From NCBI RefSeq assembly GCF_018555385.1, contig NZ_JAFEJS010000004.1, positions 62,001 through 126,000 on the forward strand: 64,000 bases of DNA, written 5' to 3'. Of this stretch, positions 6,709 through 16,204 are shown piece by piece. Origin of the DNA: Bifidobacterium santillanense (GTDB lineage: Bacteria; Actinomycetota; Actinomycetes; Actinomycetales; Bifidobacteriaceae). Each line of letters begins with the position of its first letter. Position 1 is the first letter of the stretch. The translations under genes and the position numbers were made by a program. The notes beneath the pieces are model-generated. The model did no database searches. It was given only the letters and a program-made list of their open reading frames with translations, and was not told where the DNA came from.

Positions 6709-9105
6709 TCACTCCTCGTCGATCCGGTCGACGAGGTAGATGCGGGCGGCGAAATCGGGGCCGATGTTGGTGTCGTCGATGCCGATGCGCATGAGTTCGC
6801 CGCCGGAACGGACCACGGAGACGCCGTCTGGGATGGGTCCGCGGACCACGCCGGCGCCATCGGTCGCCGCCCCGGCGATGCCGTCGGCCGCATCGCCGTC
6901 CGGAATCTCCAGCCGCGACAGCGACGTGACGCGGTAGAGCGCGTCCTCGTCGAGCCCGCGCAGCCGCACGCGCGACTTGGGCCGGTTCGGCACGCCGAGG
7001 ATCACGTAGTCGCCGACGATCGCGTGGCGCCGGTCCGACGAAACCGTCATCCACGCGGCCCGGCGATGGTCGTACGGCGCGCGCAGACGGTACAGGTCGC
7101 CGTCGTGCAGCAGCGGCGCGTACTTGCGGAAGAACGCGACCTGCCGCGCGATCTCGTCGAGCTCGCCCTCCCCCAGTCGGGTCAGGTCCATCTCGTAGCC
7201 GAACGTGCCGAACATCGCGACGGCACCGCGCATGGCAAGCGACTCGGACCGTCCGGTCTGGTGGTTCGGCGTGATCGACACGTGCGCGCCCATCGCCGAG
7301 ACCGGGAAGAAGGCGCTGGTGCCGTACTGGATGGACAGGCGTTCGACCGCGTCGGTGTCGTCGCTGGTCCAGATCTGCGGCGAGTACGCGAGGATACCCA
7401 TGTCGAATCGGGAGCCGCCGGACGCGCACCCCTCGATGAGCAGGTCGGGGAACGCCGCGAGCAGACGGCGGTAGAGCGCGTACACGCCGAGTATGTAGCG
7501 GTGGAACAGCTCTCCCTGGCGCTCGGCGCCGCGCGTGACGTCGTAGACCTCGGTGATGAACCGGTTCATGTCCCATTTGACGTACGCGACGTTCGCGGTC
7601 GAGAGGATCGCGTGCATCTTCTCGTAGATGTGGTCGACGACGTCGGGGTTCGCGAAGTTCAGCACGTACTGCTGGCGGTAGACGGCGCTCGCGCGGCCGG
7701 GCGTCGCGATCACCCAGTCGGGGTGCGCCTCGTAGAGGTCGGAGGCGCGGTTGACCATCTCCGGCTCGAACCACAGGCCGAACTGCAGGCCGATCGCGTT
7801 GATCTTCTCCGCGATGCCGGCGACGCCCCCGGGCAGGCGCTCGGGGTTGGCGACCCAGTCGCCGAGTCCCGCGCGGTCGTCGACGCGCGCGTGCCCGCCG
7901 CGGCCGAACCAGCCGTCGTCGAGGACGAACAGCTCGACGCCGGCCCTCTTGGCGAGCCGGGCGAGTTCGAGCAGCTTGTCTGAAGTGAAGTCGAAGTACG
8001 TGGCCTCCCAGTTGTTGATGAGGATCGGCCGTTCGCGGCGGGCCCAGCGCGGGTTCTCGAGGTGGTCGAGCACGATGCGGTGGAACGTGCGGCTCAGCGC
8101 GCCCAGACCGTGCGCGCTGTAGCCGAGCAGCGCCTCGGGGCTCTGGAACGACTCCCCCGGTTGGAGCCGCCACGCGAATCCCGACGGGTTGATGCCGAGC
8201 TGGAGGCGTGTGGCGTCGTATGCGTCGACCTCGGCGTGCAGGTCGAAGTTGCCGGAGTAGACGAACGCGAGGCCGAACGCCTCGCCCTGGTCCTCGTCGG
8301 CGCCGGGACGGGCGAGGATCGCGTTGGGGCTGAAGTAGGGGCCGCTCGCGCCCCACATCGAGGCGACCGACTGCACGCCGGGATGCAGCGGCTGGGTGTG
8401 CGGGGTGCGTTCGCGCGCCCATGCGCCGGTGAATTCGGTCATCGTGTAGTCGCTGTCCGGCAGGTCGAGGTTGAGGCTCGCGAGCCGTTCGACGGTGACC
8501 GGCTCGTCGCCGCCGTTCGTGAGCCGCACGCTGCGGGCGATGACCGGTTCGTCGCGGAAGATCGTGTAGTTCAGGGTGGCGGTCAGTCCCGTCAGGTCGT
8601 CCTTCAGGTCGATGGACAGGGTCGCGGCCGCGTCGTCGACGGTGGTTGCGGCGGCATCAGGCCCGTCGGGTCCGGACTCCCCCGCCGCCGGCCCCGCGTA
8701 CGTCCCGGCGTACGTGGACGGCAGTCCCTCGAGCGCCGGTTTGCCGTTGACCGCCCGGTAGCCGACGTAGCGGAAGTCGGTGATGCGCGAGCCGTTGGAC
8801 TGGAGGATGGTGACGGCGGACCCGCGGAAGTCGCCGCGGCCGTATTCGGGGAACTCCTGGCGCAGCTGCTCGATGCGGTGTTCGCCGTGCTCGTCGGCGG
8901 TGGTCGCCTGCACGCGGAACGAGTCGTCGACGAGGTACCCGAAGTCGTCGCGGTACGGCACCGCCGCGCCCGTGTACAGGTTGACGAGCTTGCCCTCGAC
9001 GACGTCGAGGATCATGCTCACGCGCCGGTTGGTCAGATGGAATTGCGTCAGATCGTCGTTGACCGCGATCAGCTGCTGGTGTGCCCCCATGTTCATGTCC
9101 GCCAT
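6709..9105 (-). CDS. GH36 alpha-galactosidase
   Basis: 798 residues from ATG 9105, preferred to 9153 because AAGGA lies just upstream. It hydrolyses terminal alpha-galactosides (raffinose-type or galactan side groups) in the cytosol; no signal peptide is present. GH36 landmarks: WEATYFDF, FVLDDGWFGRGG, nucleophile Asp512 in KWDMNRF, EGCASGGSRFDMG, and acid/base Asp582 in WTSDDTD. The C-terminal beta domain carries a short Ala/Gly/Asp-rich insertion (DGDAADGIAGAATDG). It is the last gene of a probable operon: binding protein, two permeases, GH43, GH36. The 141-nt gap to GH43 shows no strong terminator. Confidence 0.92.
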   Translation of the reverse strand: MADMNMGAHQQLIAVNDDLTQFHLTNRRVSMILDVVEGKLVNLYTGAAVPYRDDFGYLVDDSFRVQATTADEHGEHRIEQLRQEFPEYGRGDFRGSAVTILQSNGSRITDFRYVGYRAVNGKPALEGLPSTYAGTYAGPAAGESGPDGPDAAATTVDDAAATLSIDLKDDLTGLTATLNYTIFRDEPVIARSVRLTNGGDEPVTVERLASLNLDLPDSDYTMTEFTGAWARERTPHTQPLHPGVQSVASMWGASGPYFSPNAILARPGADEDQGEAFGLAFVYSGNFDLHAEVDAYDATRLQLGINPSGFAWRLQPGESFQSPEALLGYSAHGLGALSRTFHRIVLDHLENPRWARRERPILINNWEATYFDFTSDKLLELARLAKRAGVELFVLDDGWFGRGGHARVDDRAGLGDWVANPERLPGGVAGIAEKINAIGLQFGLWFEPEMVNRASDLYEAHPDWVIATPGRASAVYRQQYVLNFANPDVVDHIYEKMHAILSTANVAYVKWDMNRFITEVYDVTRGAERQGELFHRYILGVYALYRRLLAAFPDLLIEGCASGGSRFDMGILAYSPQIWTSDDTDAVERLSIQYGTSAFFPVSAMGAHVSITPNHQTGRSESLAMRGAVAMFGTFGYEMDLTRLGEGELDEIARQVAFFRKYAPLLHDGDLYRLRAPYDHRRAAWMTVSSDRRHAIVGDYVILGVPNRPKSRVRLRGLDEDALYRVTSLSRLEIPDGDAADGIAGAATDGAGVVRGPIPDGVSVVRSGGELMRIGIDDTNIGPDFAARIYLVDRIDEE

Positions 9106-9245
9106 TATGTCCTTCCGATGCTTCGTGAAACCGCGTTTGCCGTTTGTTGCCATGCCGGCGGGGATGCGCCGACCCTGCTTCGACGCGCCGTAGACTCCCC
9201 TCGGACGGGGAACCTACGGCGCCATGGATCCGGACGTCGGGGACG

Positions 9246-10235
9246 TCAGAACGCGAGCGAGCGGATGTACGAGCCGACCTGCGGCCTGACCTGCTCGAGC
9301 GAGCCGTCGGGCAGGTGCGTCAGCGGCGCGAACACGACCTCGCGGTGGCATCCGTCGCCGCCGGCCCAACGTCCGGCCGGGTTGTAGGCAAAGCGGTGGT
9401 AGGCGATGATCCACTCGTCAGTGCCGGGGATGTTGACGATGTTGTGGTGGCCGGTGGCGTACAGCTTGTGCTCCGGATCCTGTTCGAGCAGCGTGCGCGG
9501 CTCGCTCCACGGTCCGTCGAGGGAGGTCGCGGTCGCGTACCTGACGCAGTACTCCGGGTCGCGCGCGTCGTTCTCCGACCAGCTCGCGTAGTAGAGCCCA
9601 TCACGCTTGTGGATCCAGATGGCCTCGCGGAAGTCGCCCGGAATCCAGGAGACGGCGCGGGATTCGTCGAATGACAGGCAGTCGTCGGCGAGCGGCGCGA
9701 TCCACGCACGGCCGTTGCCCCACAGGAAGTAGCGGGTGCCGTCGTCGTCGACGAAGACGCCGGGGTCGATGGTGTGGCAGTCGAACGTGCCGCGGCGCAC
9801 GATCGGCTCCGGCTCGGGGACGAACGGGCCGTACGGGCTGTCGCCGACCGCGGCGCCGATCGCGGAGGCGGCGACGAAGTAGAACACGTACCTGCCGTCG
9901 GCGCGGCGCACGACGCTCGGCGCCCACGCGCCGTCCTCGCCGTTCCACCACGGTACGTCGCGCAGGTCGAGCGCCGGGTGGCGCTCCCACGTGTCGAGGT
10001 CGTCTGAGACGTACACGCTGAAGCAGGTGGTGCCCCAGTCGTCGACGCCGTCGTCGGTGCAGTACAGGAAGTACCGGCCGTCGAAGATCGCGAGGTTCGG
10101 GTCCGCGCAGTAGCGGTGGAGCGGATTGGTGGCAAGCGGCGTGTCGTTGACGCGGTGCGGAAGCGCCTCGCGCGACGGGTCGCGCGGCTTCGCGGACGGC
10201 GGAGAGACGGTCGGGGATTCGAGAATGGATGTCAT
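9246..10235 (-). CDS. GH43 glycosidase, arabinofuranosidase/xylosidase type
   Basis: 329 residues from ATG 10235; the open frame continues upstream into a stem-loop but has no better start. Five-bladed propeller signature: general base Asp45 in YCADPNLAIFDG, Asp157 in IDPGVFVDDDG, and general acid Glu204 in DFREAIW. Cytosolic, no signal peptide. GH43 enzymes release arabinose or xylose from oligosaccharides; the subfamily cannot be fixed by eye. It lies between the ABC transporter permease and the GH36 gene on the same strand, implying that the imported sugar has both pentosyl and galactosyl groups. Confidence 0.85.
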   Translation of the reverse strand: MTSILESPTVSPPSAKPRDPSREALPHRVNDTPLATNPLHRYCADPNLAIFDGRYFLYCTDDGVDDWGTTCFSVYVSDDLDTWERHPALDLRDVPWWNGEDGAWAPSVVRRADGRYVFYFVAASAIGAAVGDSPYGPFVPEPEPIVRRGTFDCHTIDPGVFVDDDGTRYFLWGNGRAWIAPLADDCLSFDESRAVSWIPGDFREAIWIHKRDGLYYASWSENDARDPEYCVRYATATSLDGPWSEPRTLLEQDPEHKLYATGHHNIVNIPGTDEWIIAYHRFAYNPAGRWAGGDGCHREVVFAPLTHLPDGSLEQVRPQVGSYIRSLAF

Positions 10236-10260
10236 GATGCTAACGGCTTTCTTTACGGGT

Positions 10261-10313
10261 GTCCCCGTGCGGGGCGGCGGGAAGGAGGATTTGCGCGCGC
10301 CCCGCACGGGGAC
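10261..10313 (-). terminator. Intercistronic 15-bp stem-loop between permease and GH43
   Basis: Perfect arms GTCCCCGTGCGGGGC (10261-10275) and 10299-10313. It lies 43 nt beyond the permease stop and 26 nt before the GH43 start, with no T-tract, so it may attenuate or protect the upstream transporter message. Confidence 0.6.
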
Positions 10314-10356
10314 GGGTCTCATGTCTGCGGAACCGGGGTCGGGGCGACCGGGACGG

Positions 10357-11250
10357 TCAGCCCTTGACGGATCCGGCGACGAGGCCGGAGACGATCCACT
10401 TCTGGCAGATGACGAAGAAGATCAGGACCGGCAGCAGGGCGAGCACGGTGATGGTCATGAAGCTCGGCCAATCGGTCGAGAACTGGCCCACCGCGTTGTA
10501 CACCTGCAGGACGATCGTGCGCAGATCGGAGGAGGACAGGAACACGTTCGCGTTCATGAAGTCGTTCCACGTGCCCATGGTCTGGAACACGACCACGGTC
10601 GTCAGGATCGGGCGGATCAGCGGCATCACGATGTTCCAGAAGATGCGCAGGGGGCCGGCGCCGTCGATGCGGGCCGCCTCGATGAGCTCGAACGGCAGGC
10701 TCCTCATGTAGCCCACGGTCAGGAAGTAGCAGAACACCGCGCCGCCGAGGTAGATGATGATCAGGCCCGCGAACGTGTTGACCAGTCCGGCCTGCGCCTC
10801 CATGCGGTACAGCGGGATCAGGGTGGACTGGGCCGGCACGACGAACGCGACCATGAGGATCGCGCCGACGCCGGCGGTGAACACCGACTTCCTCAGGATC
10901 ATGCCGTAGGCGGCCAGGGCGCCGACGATCACCTGGATGGCCACGCCGAAGAACGTGACGATGACGGTGTTGATCAGGGAGCGTACGATCGGGACGGTCT
11001 CGAACGCGTTGACGTAGTTCGCGAACGTCCACTGCTTCGGCAGGCCCAGGGGGTTGGCGGCCATGTCCGGGATGGTCTTGAACGTGTTGATGAAGATGTA
11101 CCACAGCGGCACCGCGCACAGCAGCGCGATCACGATCATCACGACGCTGGTGACGGCCGAGCCGATGCGGCGGCGCGTGGTGAAGTTCATGCCGGAACCC
11201 TTGGAGCCCTTGGATTCCACGGTCTTGGTGTCATCGGTTGCGTTGCTCAT
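10357..11250 (-). CDS. Sugar ABC transporter permease, MalG type
   Basis: 297 residues from ATG 11250, with GGAGG 8 nt upstream and a 1-nt stop/start overlap (TGATG) with the preceding permease. Six membrane segments typical of CUT1 inner-membrane permeases, and the EAA loop ELIEAARIDGAGPLRIFWNIVMP split here as LIEAARIDGAG and FWNIVMPLIRP. Works with the binding protein and first permease to import an oligosaccharide; the energising ATPase is not encoded in the cluster and is presumably a shared MsiK-like protein, as is common in actinobacteria. Confidence 0.92.
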   Translation of the reverse strand: MSNATDDTKTVESKGSKGSGMNFTTRRRIGSAVTSVVMIVIALLCAVPLWYIFINTFKTIPDMAANPLGLPKQWTFANYVNAFETVPIVRSLINTVIVTFFGVAIQVIVGALAAYGMILRKSVFTAGVGAILMVAFVVPAQSTLIPLYRMEAQAGLVNTFAGLIIIYLGGAVFCYFLTVGYMRSLPFELIEAARIDGAGPLRIFWNIVMPLIRPILTTVVVFQTMGTWNDFMNANVFLSSSDLRTIVLQVYNAVGQFSTDWPSFMTITVLALLPVLIFFVICQKWIVSGLVAGSVKG

Positions 11251-12203
11251 CACTGGAACCTCCTCGAGATCAGGTTCGAAATGCCCATCTGCAGGAACAC
11301 CACCACGCCGGTGGCGATGAAGAACAGCACGGCCAGGGCGGAGCCGATGCCGTACTGGGACTGGCCGATGCCCTGCTGGATGATGGACTGGGTCACGGTG
11401 TACGTCGAGTAGCCCGGACCGCCCTTGGTCATCGTGAACGGCAGGTCGTAGACCTTCAGGCCGCCGCTCATCAGCAGGAAGGTGGAGGTCACGATGCCGG
11501 GCATGAGCTGCGGAAGGGTGATGTGCACGAACTGCTGGAGCTTGTTGGCGCCGTCGACGGTGGCCTGCTCGTACAGGTCGGCCGGGATGGCCTGCAGGAA
11601 CGCGAGGTAGAGGGTCGCGTGCCAGCCGATCTGGGCCCAGATGGCGATGAAGATCACGCAGAACTGGGCGAGCTTGGAGTTGCTCAGCCACGGGACCGGG
11701 CCGATGCCGAACACGGACAGCACGCTGTTGACCACGCCGGTCTGCATCGGGGAGAAGATGTACTTCCAGACCATGCCCATGATCGCCAGGGACGGAACCG
11801 AGAAGAAGAAGAACAGGGAACGCACGAAGTTGCGGCCCACGAACTTGCGGTTGAGCACCACGGCCAGCGGGATCGCGATCACGGTCACACCCACCATCAC
11901 CACGATCGCATACAGGATCGTGAAGCCGAGGCCCTGCAGGGTGGACGAGTCGGAGAACACCTTCTTGTAGTTCTCCAGGCCGACCCAGTTCATGTTCATG
12001 CTGTAGCCGTTGAAGTCCGTGAAGGAGAACATCAGCGTCTGGACCAGCGGGACCAGGAACAGGACCACGAACACCGCCAGGATCGGCAGCAGGAACCAGA
12101 ACGACGTCAGATCGTCGCGCAGGCCCTTCATCCTGCGACGCCTGCGGTATGCTTGCTCATTCAGCGGCGGGAGGTTCCTCGCCGCCGCGATCGATTCACT
12201 CAT
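11250..12203 (-). CDS. Sugar ABC transporter permease, MalF type
   Basis: 317 residues from ATG 12203, chosen over 12209 because AAGGAGG is 6 nt upstream of 12203 but abuts the earlier ATG. Six predicted membrane helices and the EAA motif LYEQATVDGANKLQQF followed by HITLPQLMP. It precedes and overlaps the MalG-type permease by 1 nt, so the two are translationally coupled. Located in the cytoplasmic membrane; substrate inferred from neighbours (GH43, GH36). Confidence 0.92.
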   Translation of the reverse strand: MSESIAAARNLPPLNEQAYRRRRRMKGLRDDLTSFWFLLPILAVFVVLFLVPLVQTLMFSFTDFNGYSMNMNWVGLENYKKVFSDSSTLQGLGFTILYAIVVMVGVTVIAIPLAVVLNRKFVGRNFVRSLFFFFSVPSLAIMGMVWKYIFSPMQTGVVNSVLSVFGIGPVPWLSNSKLAQFCVIFIAIWAQIGWHATLYLAFLQAIPADLYEQATVDGANKLQQFVHITLPQLMPGIVTSTFLLMSGGLKVYDLPFTMTKGGPGYSTYTVTQSIIQQGIGQSQYGIGSALAVLFFIATGVVVFLQMGISNLISRRFQ

Positions 12204-12313
12204 GAACATCCTCCTTGTTCATCGTGCCCGTTTCGGGGATTTGTCTATGTGTCTGTCTGTGTGTCCGGAATTCCGGGATCGCGCGGGGATTCCCGCGGGA
12301 AAAGGCATAAAAA

Positions 12314-12345
12314 TTGGCGGGCGGCAGGAGAGCACCGCCCGCCAA
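12314..12345 (-). terminator. Stem-loop after the binding-protein gene
   Basis: Perfect arms TTGGCGGGCGG (12314-12324) and CCGCCCGCCAA (12335-12345), between the binding-protein stop and the first permease. Such stems often let the binding protein be made in excess over permeases. Confidence 0.6.
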
Positions 12346-12403
12346 GACTCAGGAGGTCCTTATTCGGGACTGGTTGTTGTTGTCGTCAGGGACGTCGCCC
12401 GCG

Positions 12404-13660
12404 TCACTGGGCGGCGGCCATCTTCTGGTCGACGTTCTTGGCCCACTGGTCGACCGTGATCTGGCCCTGGACCAGCTGCTGGGTCTCGGCCTGCAGCGCG
12501 GTGTTCAGCACGTCGGGGTTCTTGTAGAAGTTCGTGTTGAGGTAGTACTTGCCGGTCTGCACGTTCTTCGCGTAGACGTCCTTGAACTGGTCGATCACGG
12601 AGGAGTCGAAGCCCTCGACGGTGATGGCGTTGCCTTCCTTGGAGCTCATCTCGAGCGCCTTCTTGCTGGACATGAAGGTCAGGAACTTCTCGGCGGCCTT
12701 GAGCTTGTCACCGCTCAGCTTGGAGTAGATGGCGAGGCCCGGGGACGGGGAGCCCTGCGCGTAGTTCTCGTGGTCCTTGTCGAGGGCCGGCATCTGGGCG
12801 TAGCCCCAGTTGAGGCCGGACGCCTCCTGGAAGGTGCCGAAGTCCCACGGACCGGTGCAGATCATCGCGACCTGGCCGTTGACGAACTGGGTCTTCATGT
12901 CGTCGCCGCTGATGCCGACGGTGTCGCGGGTGACGAGGCCCTGCTCGTAGATCTCCATCCACGCCTTGACGGCCTCCTTCTCGTCGGCGCCCGGGGTCTG
13001 CTTGTCCTTGGTGGCGAGCTTGGTGACGTCGACGCCGTTCTTGGCGAAGATCGCGCCCTGGAACGCGTCCGGGATGCGACTCAGACCGTCGGCGACGGTC
13101 TCGAGGTACGGGGTGATGCCGGCGTTCTTGAGCTTCTTGCACAGGGCGAGGAACTCGTCCCAGGTGGCCGGGGGCTCACTGACGCCGACCTTCTTGAGCA
13201 GGTCCTTGTTGTAGACGATGCCGGAGGCCCAGGAGCTGGTGGACATGCCGTAGACCTTGCCGTCGCGGGAGACGAAGTCCTTGTTGGCCTGGGAGATGTT
13301 CTTCATGAACGGTTCGTCGGTCAGGTCCTTGACGTAGCCGTTGTCCATGAGGTCGGTCTTGTTCTCGGAGGTGATGACGAAGACGTCCGGGGCCTGGTTG
13401 CCGACCAGTCGGGTCTGCAGGGTCTGGATGTACTCCGGGGTCGGCGGCGAGTAGCTGAAGTCGATCTCGACGTCGGGGTTCTCCTTCTCGAACTCGTCGA
13501 TGTAGGGCTTCGACATCTGCTCGTTGTTCCAGCTCAGGTAGCTGAGCTTGATCTTGCCGGAATCGGCGCTGGATCCACCGCCGCACGCGGCCAGCGGGAA
13601 CAGCATCGCCCCCGCGGCGATCGCGGCGAGCGCCGTCTTGATCGTCTTGTTGAACTTCAT
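12404..13660 (-). CDS. Sugar ABC transporter substrate-binding lipoprotein
   Basis: 418 residues from ATG 13660, preceded by AAGGAGG. Lipoprotein signal peptide ends in LAACGGG, placing the protein on the outer face of the membrane. The body is a family 1 extracellular solute-binding protein, with SYLSWNNEQMSKPY near the N-terminus and TGPWDFG in the second lobe. It heads the operon to GH36 and is divergent from a LacI regulator with operator-like sites between them. Confidence 0.92.
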   Translation of the reverse strand: MKFNKTIKTALAAIAAGAMLFPLAACGGGSSADSGKIKLSYLSWNNEQMSKPYIDEFEKENPDVEIDFSYSPPTPEYIQTLQTRLVGNQAPDVFVITSENKTDLMDNGYVKDLTDEPFMKNISQANKDFVSRDGKVYGMSTSSWASGIVYNKDLLKKVGVSEPPATWDEFLALCKKLKNAGITPYLETVADGLSRIPDAFQGAIFAKNGVDVTKLATKDKQTPGADEKEAVKAWMEIYEQGLVTRDTVGISGDDMKTQFVNGQVAMICTGPWDFGTFQEASGLNWGYAQMPALDKDHENYAQGSPSPGLAIYSKLSGDKLKAAEKFLTFMSSKKALEMSSKEGNAITVEGFDSSVIDQFKDVYAKNVQTGKYYLNTNFYKNPDVLNTALQAETQQLVQGQITVDQWAKNVDQKMAAAQ

Positions 13661-13727
13661 GTCTCCTCCTTGCCCCGGGCGGCTGCGTCCGGAGTTCGTC
13701 GTTGGCTGCTTCACCACTACGCCCTCG

Positions 13728-13798
13728 TTGAATCGATTAATTTACTCGATTCAATTCGGATGGTTACCGTTATACACCCCTTTGTTGAATCGTGTCAA
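13728..13798. promoter_or_regulatory. LacI operator-like sites, TTGAATCG family
   Basis: Three related sites: TTGAATCGATTAA (13728-13740), ACTCGATTCAA (13744-13754, same half-site inverted) and TTGAATCGTGTCAA (13785-13798). They lie between the divergent binding-protein and LacI genes, consistent with joint control and autoregulation. Confidence 0.6.
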
Positions 13799-13892
13799 AT
13801 TTGTGCGCTACACTGGGGTCGTCATCACGGGAGCCGCCGCGCGGAGACGGGCGGAAACGGCTCCACAAAGCCGAATCAGGGAGTTTGAGATC

Positions 13893-14942
13893 ATGGCGAC
13901 GATGAGCGATGTGGCCAAGGCCGCCGGCGTGTCGCGGGCGACCGCGTCCTACGCGTTGCGGGGCGATCCGCGCATCGCCCCAGAGACCGCCGAGCGGGTG
14001 CGGCGCGCGGCGTCGGATCTGCACTACACCACCAACCTGTCAGCGCGGTCCCTGCGTTCCGGGCGCTCCGGCGTCATCGGCGTGGCGATCTTCGAGCTCG
14101 ACAAGCCCTACCCGTCCGAGATGAGCGCCGCGGTGTCGCGCGAGGCCGCCCGGCACGATCTCGAGACCATCGTGCAGCAGACCTCCAACTCGAAGGAGCG
14201 CGAGATCTCCATCCTGCGCAAGGTCACCAGCCAGCTGTGCGACGCCACGATCTTCAGCCCGGGCAACATCTCCCCCGAGGAGATCACCGCGCTCTACGGC
14301 GGCAAGCCGCTGATCCTGCTCGACGACATCTCCGACGAGCCGCTGTTCGACTGCGTGTTCACCCCGTGCGAGGACGGTGCCGCCGCGGCGATCCGCCATC
14401 TCATCGACATTGGCTGCGAACACATCGGCGTGCTCGGCGTCGACTACAACGCGCTGGTCGACGACCGGCAGTCGACGACCGTCTCGGGCCGGCGCCTCGC
14501 CGGGGCGCTCAGGGCGTTCGACGAGGCCGGCATCGACGTGGACGAGCGCAACTTCATCCCGGTCGATCACTGGGGCACCCCGGGGGCGCGGGAGGCAGCG
14601 CGCGAACTGGCCGACACCGCGGGCGGACTGCCGTTCGACGGCATGTTCTGCATGACCGACTCGTTGGCCCTCGGCGCCATCCGCGGCTTCGCCGACGCCG
14701 GCGTGCATGTGCCCGACGACGTCGCGATCGTCGGCTTCGACGGCATCAACGAGGGCGAGTATTCGGTGCCGTCGCTGACCACCGTCAGCACGGATCTGAA
14801 CGACCTCGCGGCCAAGGCGGTCGGCCTGCTCCTCGACCGGCTCGACGAGGACGCGCGCAACCTGCCGCAGGAGGAGCGCGCCGGCGTCCGCCGCCTCACC
14901 GCCGACTACCGCCTCATCCAACGCGAGTCGACCCGGCGATAG
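13893..14942 (+). CDS. LacI-family regulator of the GH43/GH36 transporter operon
   Basis: 349 residues from ATG 13893, with AGGGAG upstream; an in-frame ATG at 13902 is an alternative. N-terminal helix-turn-helix MSDVAKAAGVSRATASYALRG and the hinge LSARSLRSGRSG, then a periplasmic-binding-protein-like sensor domain ending in GFDGINEGEYSVPSLTTV. Transcribed away from the operon with TTGAATCG sites between, so it likely represses the operon and itself and is released by an imported sugar. Confidence 0.9.
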   Translation: MATMSDVAKAAGVSRATASYALRGDPRIAPETAERVRRAASDLHYTTNLSARSLRSGRSGVIGVAIFELDKPYPSEMSAAVSREAARHDLETIVQQTSNSKEREISILRKVTSQLCDATIFSPGNISPEEITALYGGKPLILLDDISDEPLFDCVFTPCEDGAAAAIRHLIDIGCEHIGVLGVDYNALVDDRQSTTVSGRRLAGALRAFDEAGIDVDERNFIPVDHWGTPGAREAARELADTAGGLPFDGMFCMTDSLALGAIRGFADAGVHVPDDVAIVGFDGINEGEYSVPSLTTVSTDLNDLAAKAVGLLLDRLDEDARNLPQEERAGVRRLTADYRLIQRESTRR

Positions 14943-14992
14943 CCTCCCGACCTCTCGGCCGACGGCCGTAGGACCGCCCGCCGGACAGGCCG

Positions 14993-16168
14993 TCAGTTGA
15001 GGTCGGGCCAGTACCAGTCGACCGGCAGCGGAAACCAGCCGGCGGGAGCGGACGGCAGGTCGCGGCGGTAGCGCGCGCCGAGGCCCATGATGAGGTCCTG
15101 CGCGTCCGCGTCGGACAGGGCCGGGGCGTCCGGGTCGGCGGAGCGTTCGACGTGCACCGATCCGTCCCCACCCACCTCGACGGTGACCGGCTGGCCGCCG
15201 AGCACCAGAGACAACCGTCCCGGTTCGAGCCGCCACAGGCGCGCGGCGACCGGCAGCCAGCATGCGAGCAGACGCGCGTAGTCGAACACGAGGCACCGGC
15301 AGACGGTACCGACCGTCGCGGTCTCCGAGAATCCGGAGAACCGCTCATTGAGCGCGGCGTCAGTGGGCGTGACCTTCACGGTGAACGACGACCTGCCGCG
15401 CGGTTCCAGCGATTCCAGATACCGCGCGCTCACGGCGCCGGCATCGGCCGGGTCGGCGAGCGCGATCTCGCGCACGACGGACGGGTCGCCGACCGCGCGC
15501 ACGAGGTAGCCGATGGTTTCGCCGTCGCGGTCGACGGCGACGGCCTCGCTGTTGAGGTACGAGTCGATGCGGCCGACCAGCGGCAGCGGGCGTTCGGCAT
15601 GGACGAGGCGGGCGTCGTTGAGGCGTACGGCGAGTTCGGCGTCGCCGTCGCGCGTGAAGAACGGCCGGAACGACAGCCGGGCCGGGTCGCGTCCGGCGAG
15701 TCCGCGCGGTTCGGCCGGATCGGCGAGCGCGTGCTTGACGCAGGACCGGTTGATCTCGTACGTGTAGCCGTACCCGCACGGCGCGTAGCCGAAGTGGGCG
15801 TAGCGGTGGCGCAGCCCCCACAGGACCATCATGTCAACGTCGCCCTCGACCCTGAGCTCGTCGTGCCACATGCGGATGAGACGGCCCATGTGCCCCTCGC
15901 CGCGGAAGCGCGGGTGGACGCACACGCAGCCGAGGAACATGGCGTGCAACGTCATGTCCCCTACGTGGACGGTCTGCGGGTAGACGGCGACGGATGCCTT
16001 GATGCGTCCGGTCGTCTCGTCGACGGCGACCTTGTGGCGCGATTCGAGCACCTCGCCGTCGCCGTACGCTTTGGCGAGCGCCTGCTGCGCCTGCATGCCG
16101 AACGCGTAGTTGATGAGGTCGACGATGTCGTCGTGTTCGGACGGCAGGGCGTCGCGGTAGATGGTCAT
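14993..16168 (-). CDS. GNAT acetyltransferase, Eis-like
   Basis: 391 residues with an N-terminal GNAT fold: acetyl-CoA loop in VHPRFRGEGHMGRLIR (R-x-x-G-x-G), then a second GNAT-like half and a C-terminal sterol-carrier-like domain, the three-part plan of Eis-family N-acetyltransferases. No signal peptide. It begins 36 nt after the MFS transporter stop and is the last gene of the GH27-GH51-MFS unit. Its substrate is unknown; a role in acetylating an accumulated sugar or amine is speculation. Confidence 0.8.
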   Translation of the reverse strand: MTIYRDALPSEHDDIVDLINYAFGMQAQQALAKAYGDGEVLESRHKVAVDETTGRIKASVAVYPQTVHVGDMTLHAMFLGCVCVHPRFRGEGHMGRLIRMWHDELRVEGDVDMMVLWGLRHRYAHFGYAPCGYGYTYEINRSCVKHALADPAEPRGLAGRDPARLSFRPFFTRDGDAELAVRLNDARLVHAERPLPLVGRIDSYLNSEAVAVDRDGETIGYLVRAVGDPSVVREIALADPADAGAVSARYLESLEPRGRSSFTVKVTPTDAALNERFSGFSETATVGTVCRCLVFDYARLLACWLPVAARLWRLEPGRLSLVLGGQPVTVEVGGDGSVHVERSADPDAPALSDADAQDLIMGLGARYRRDLPSAPAGWFPLPVDWYWPDLN

Positions 16169-16204
16169 GACGTTCCCTTCATGGTCGTGTGGTCGTTCCG
16201 CCGA

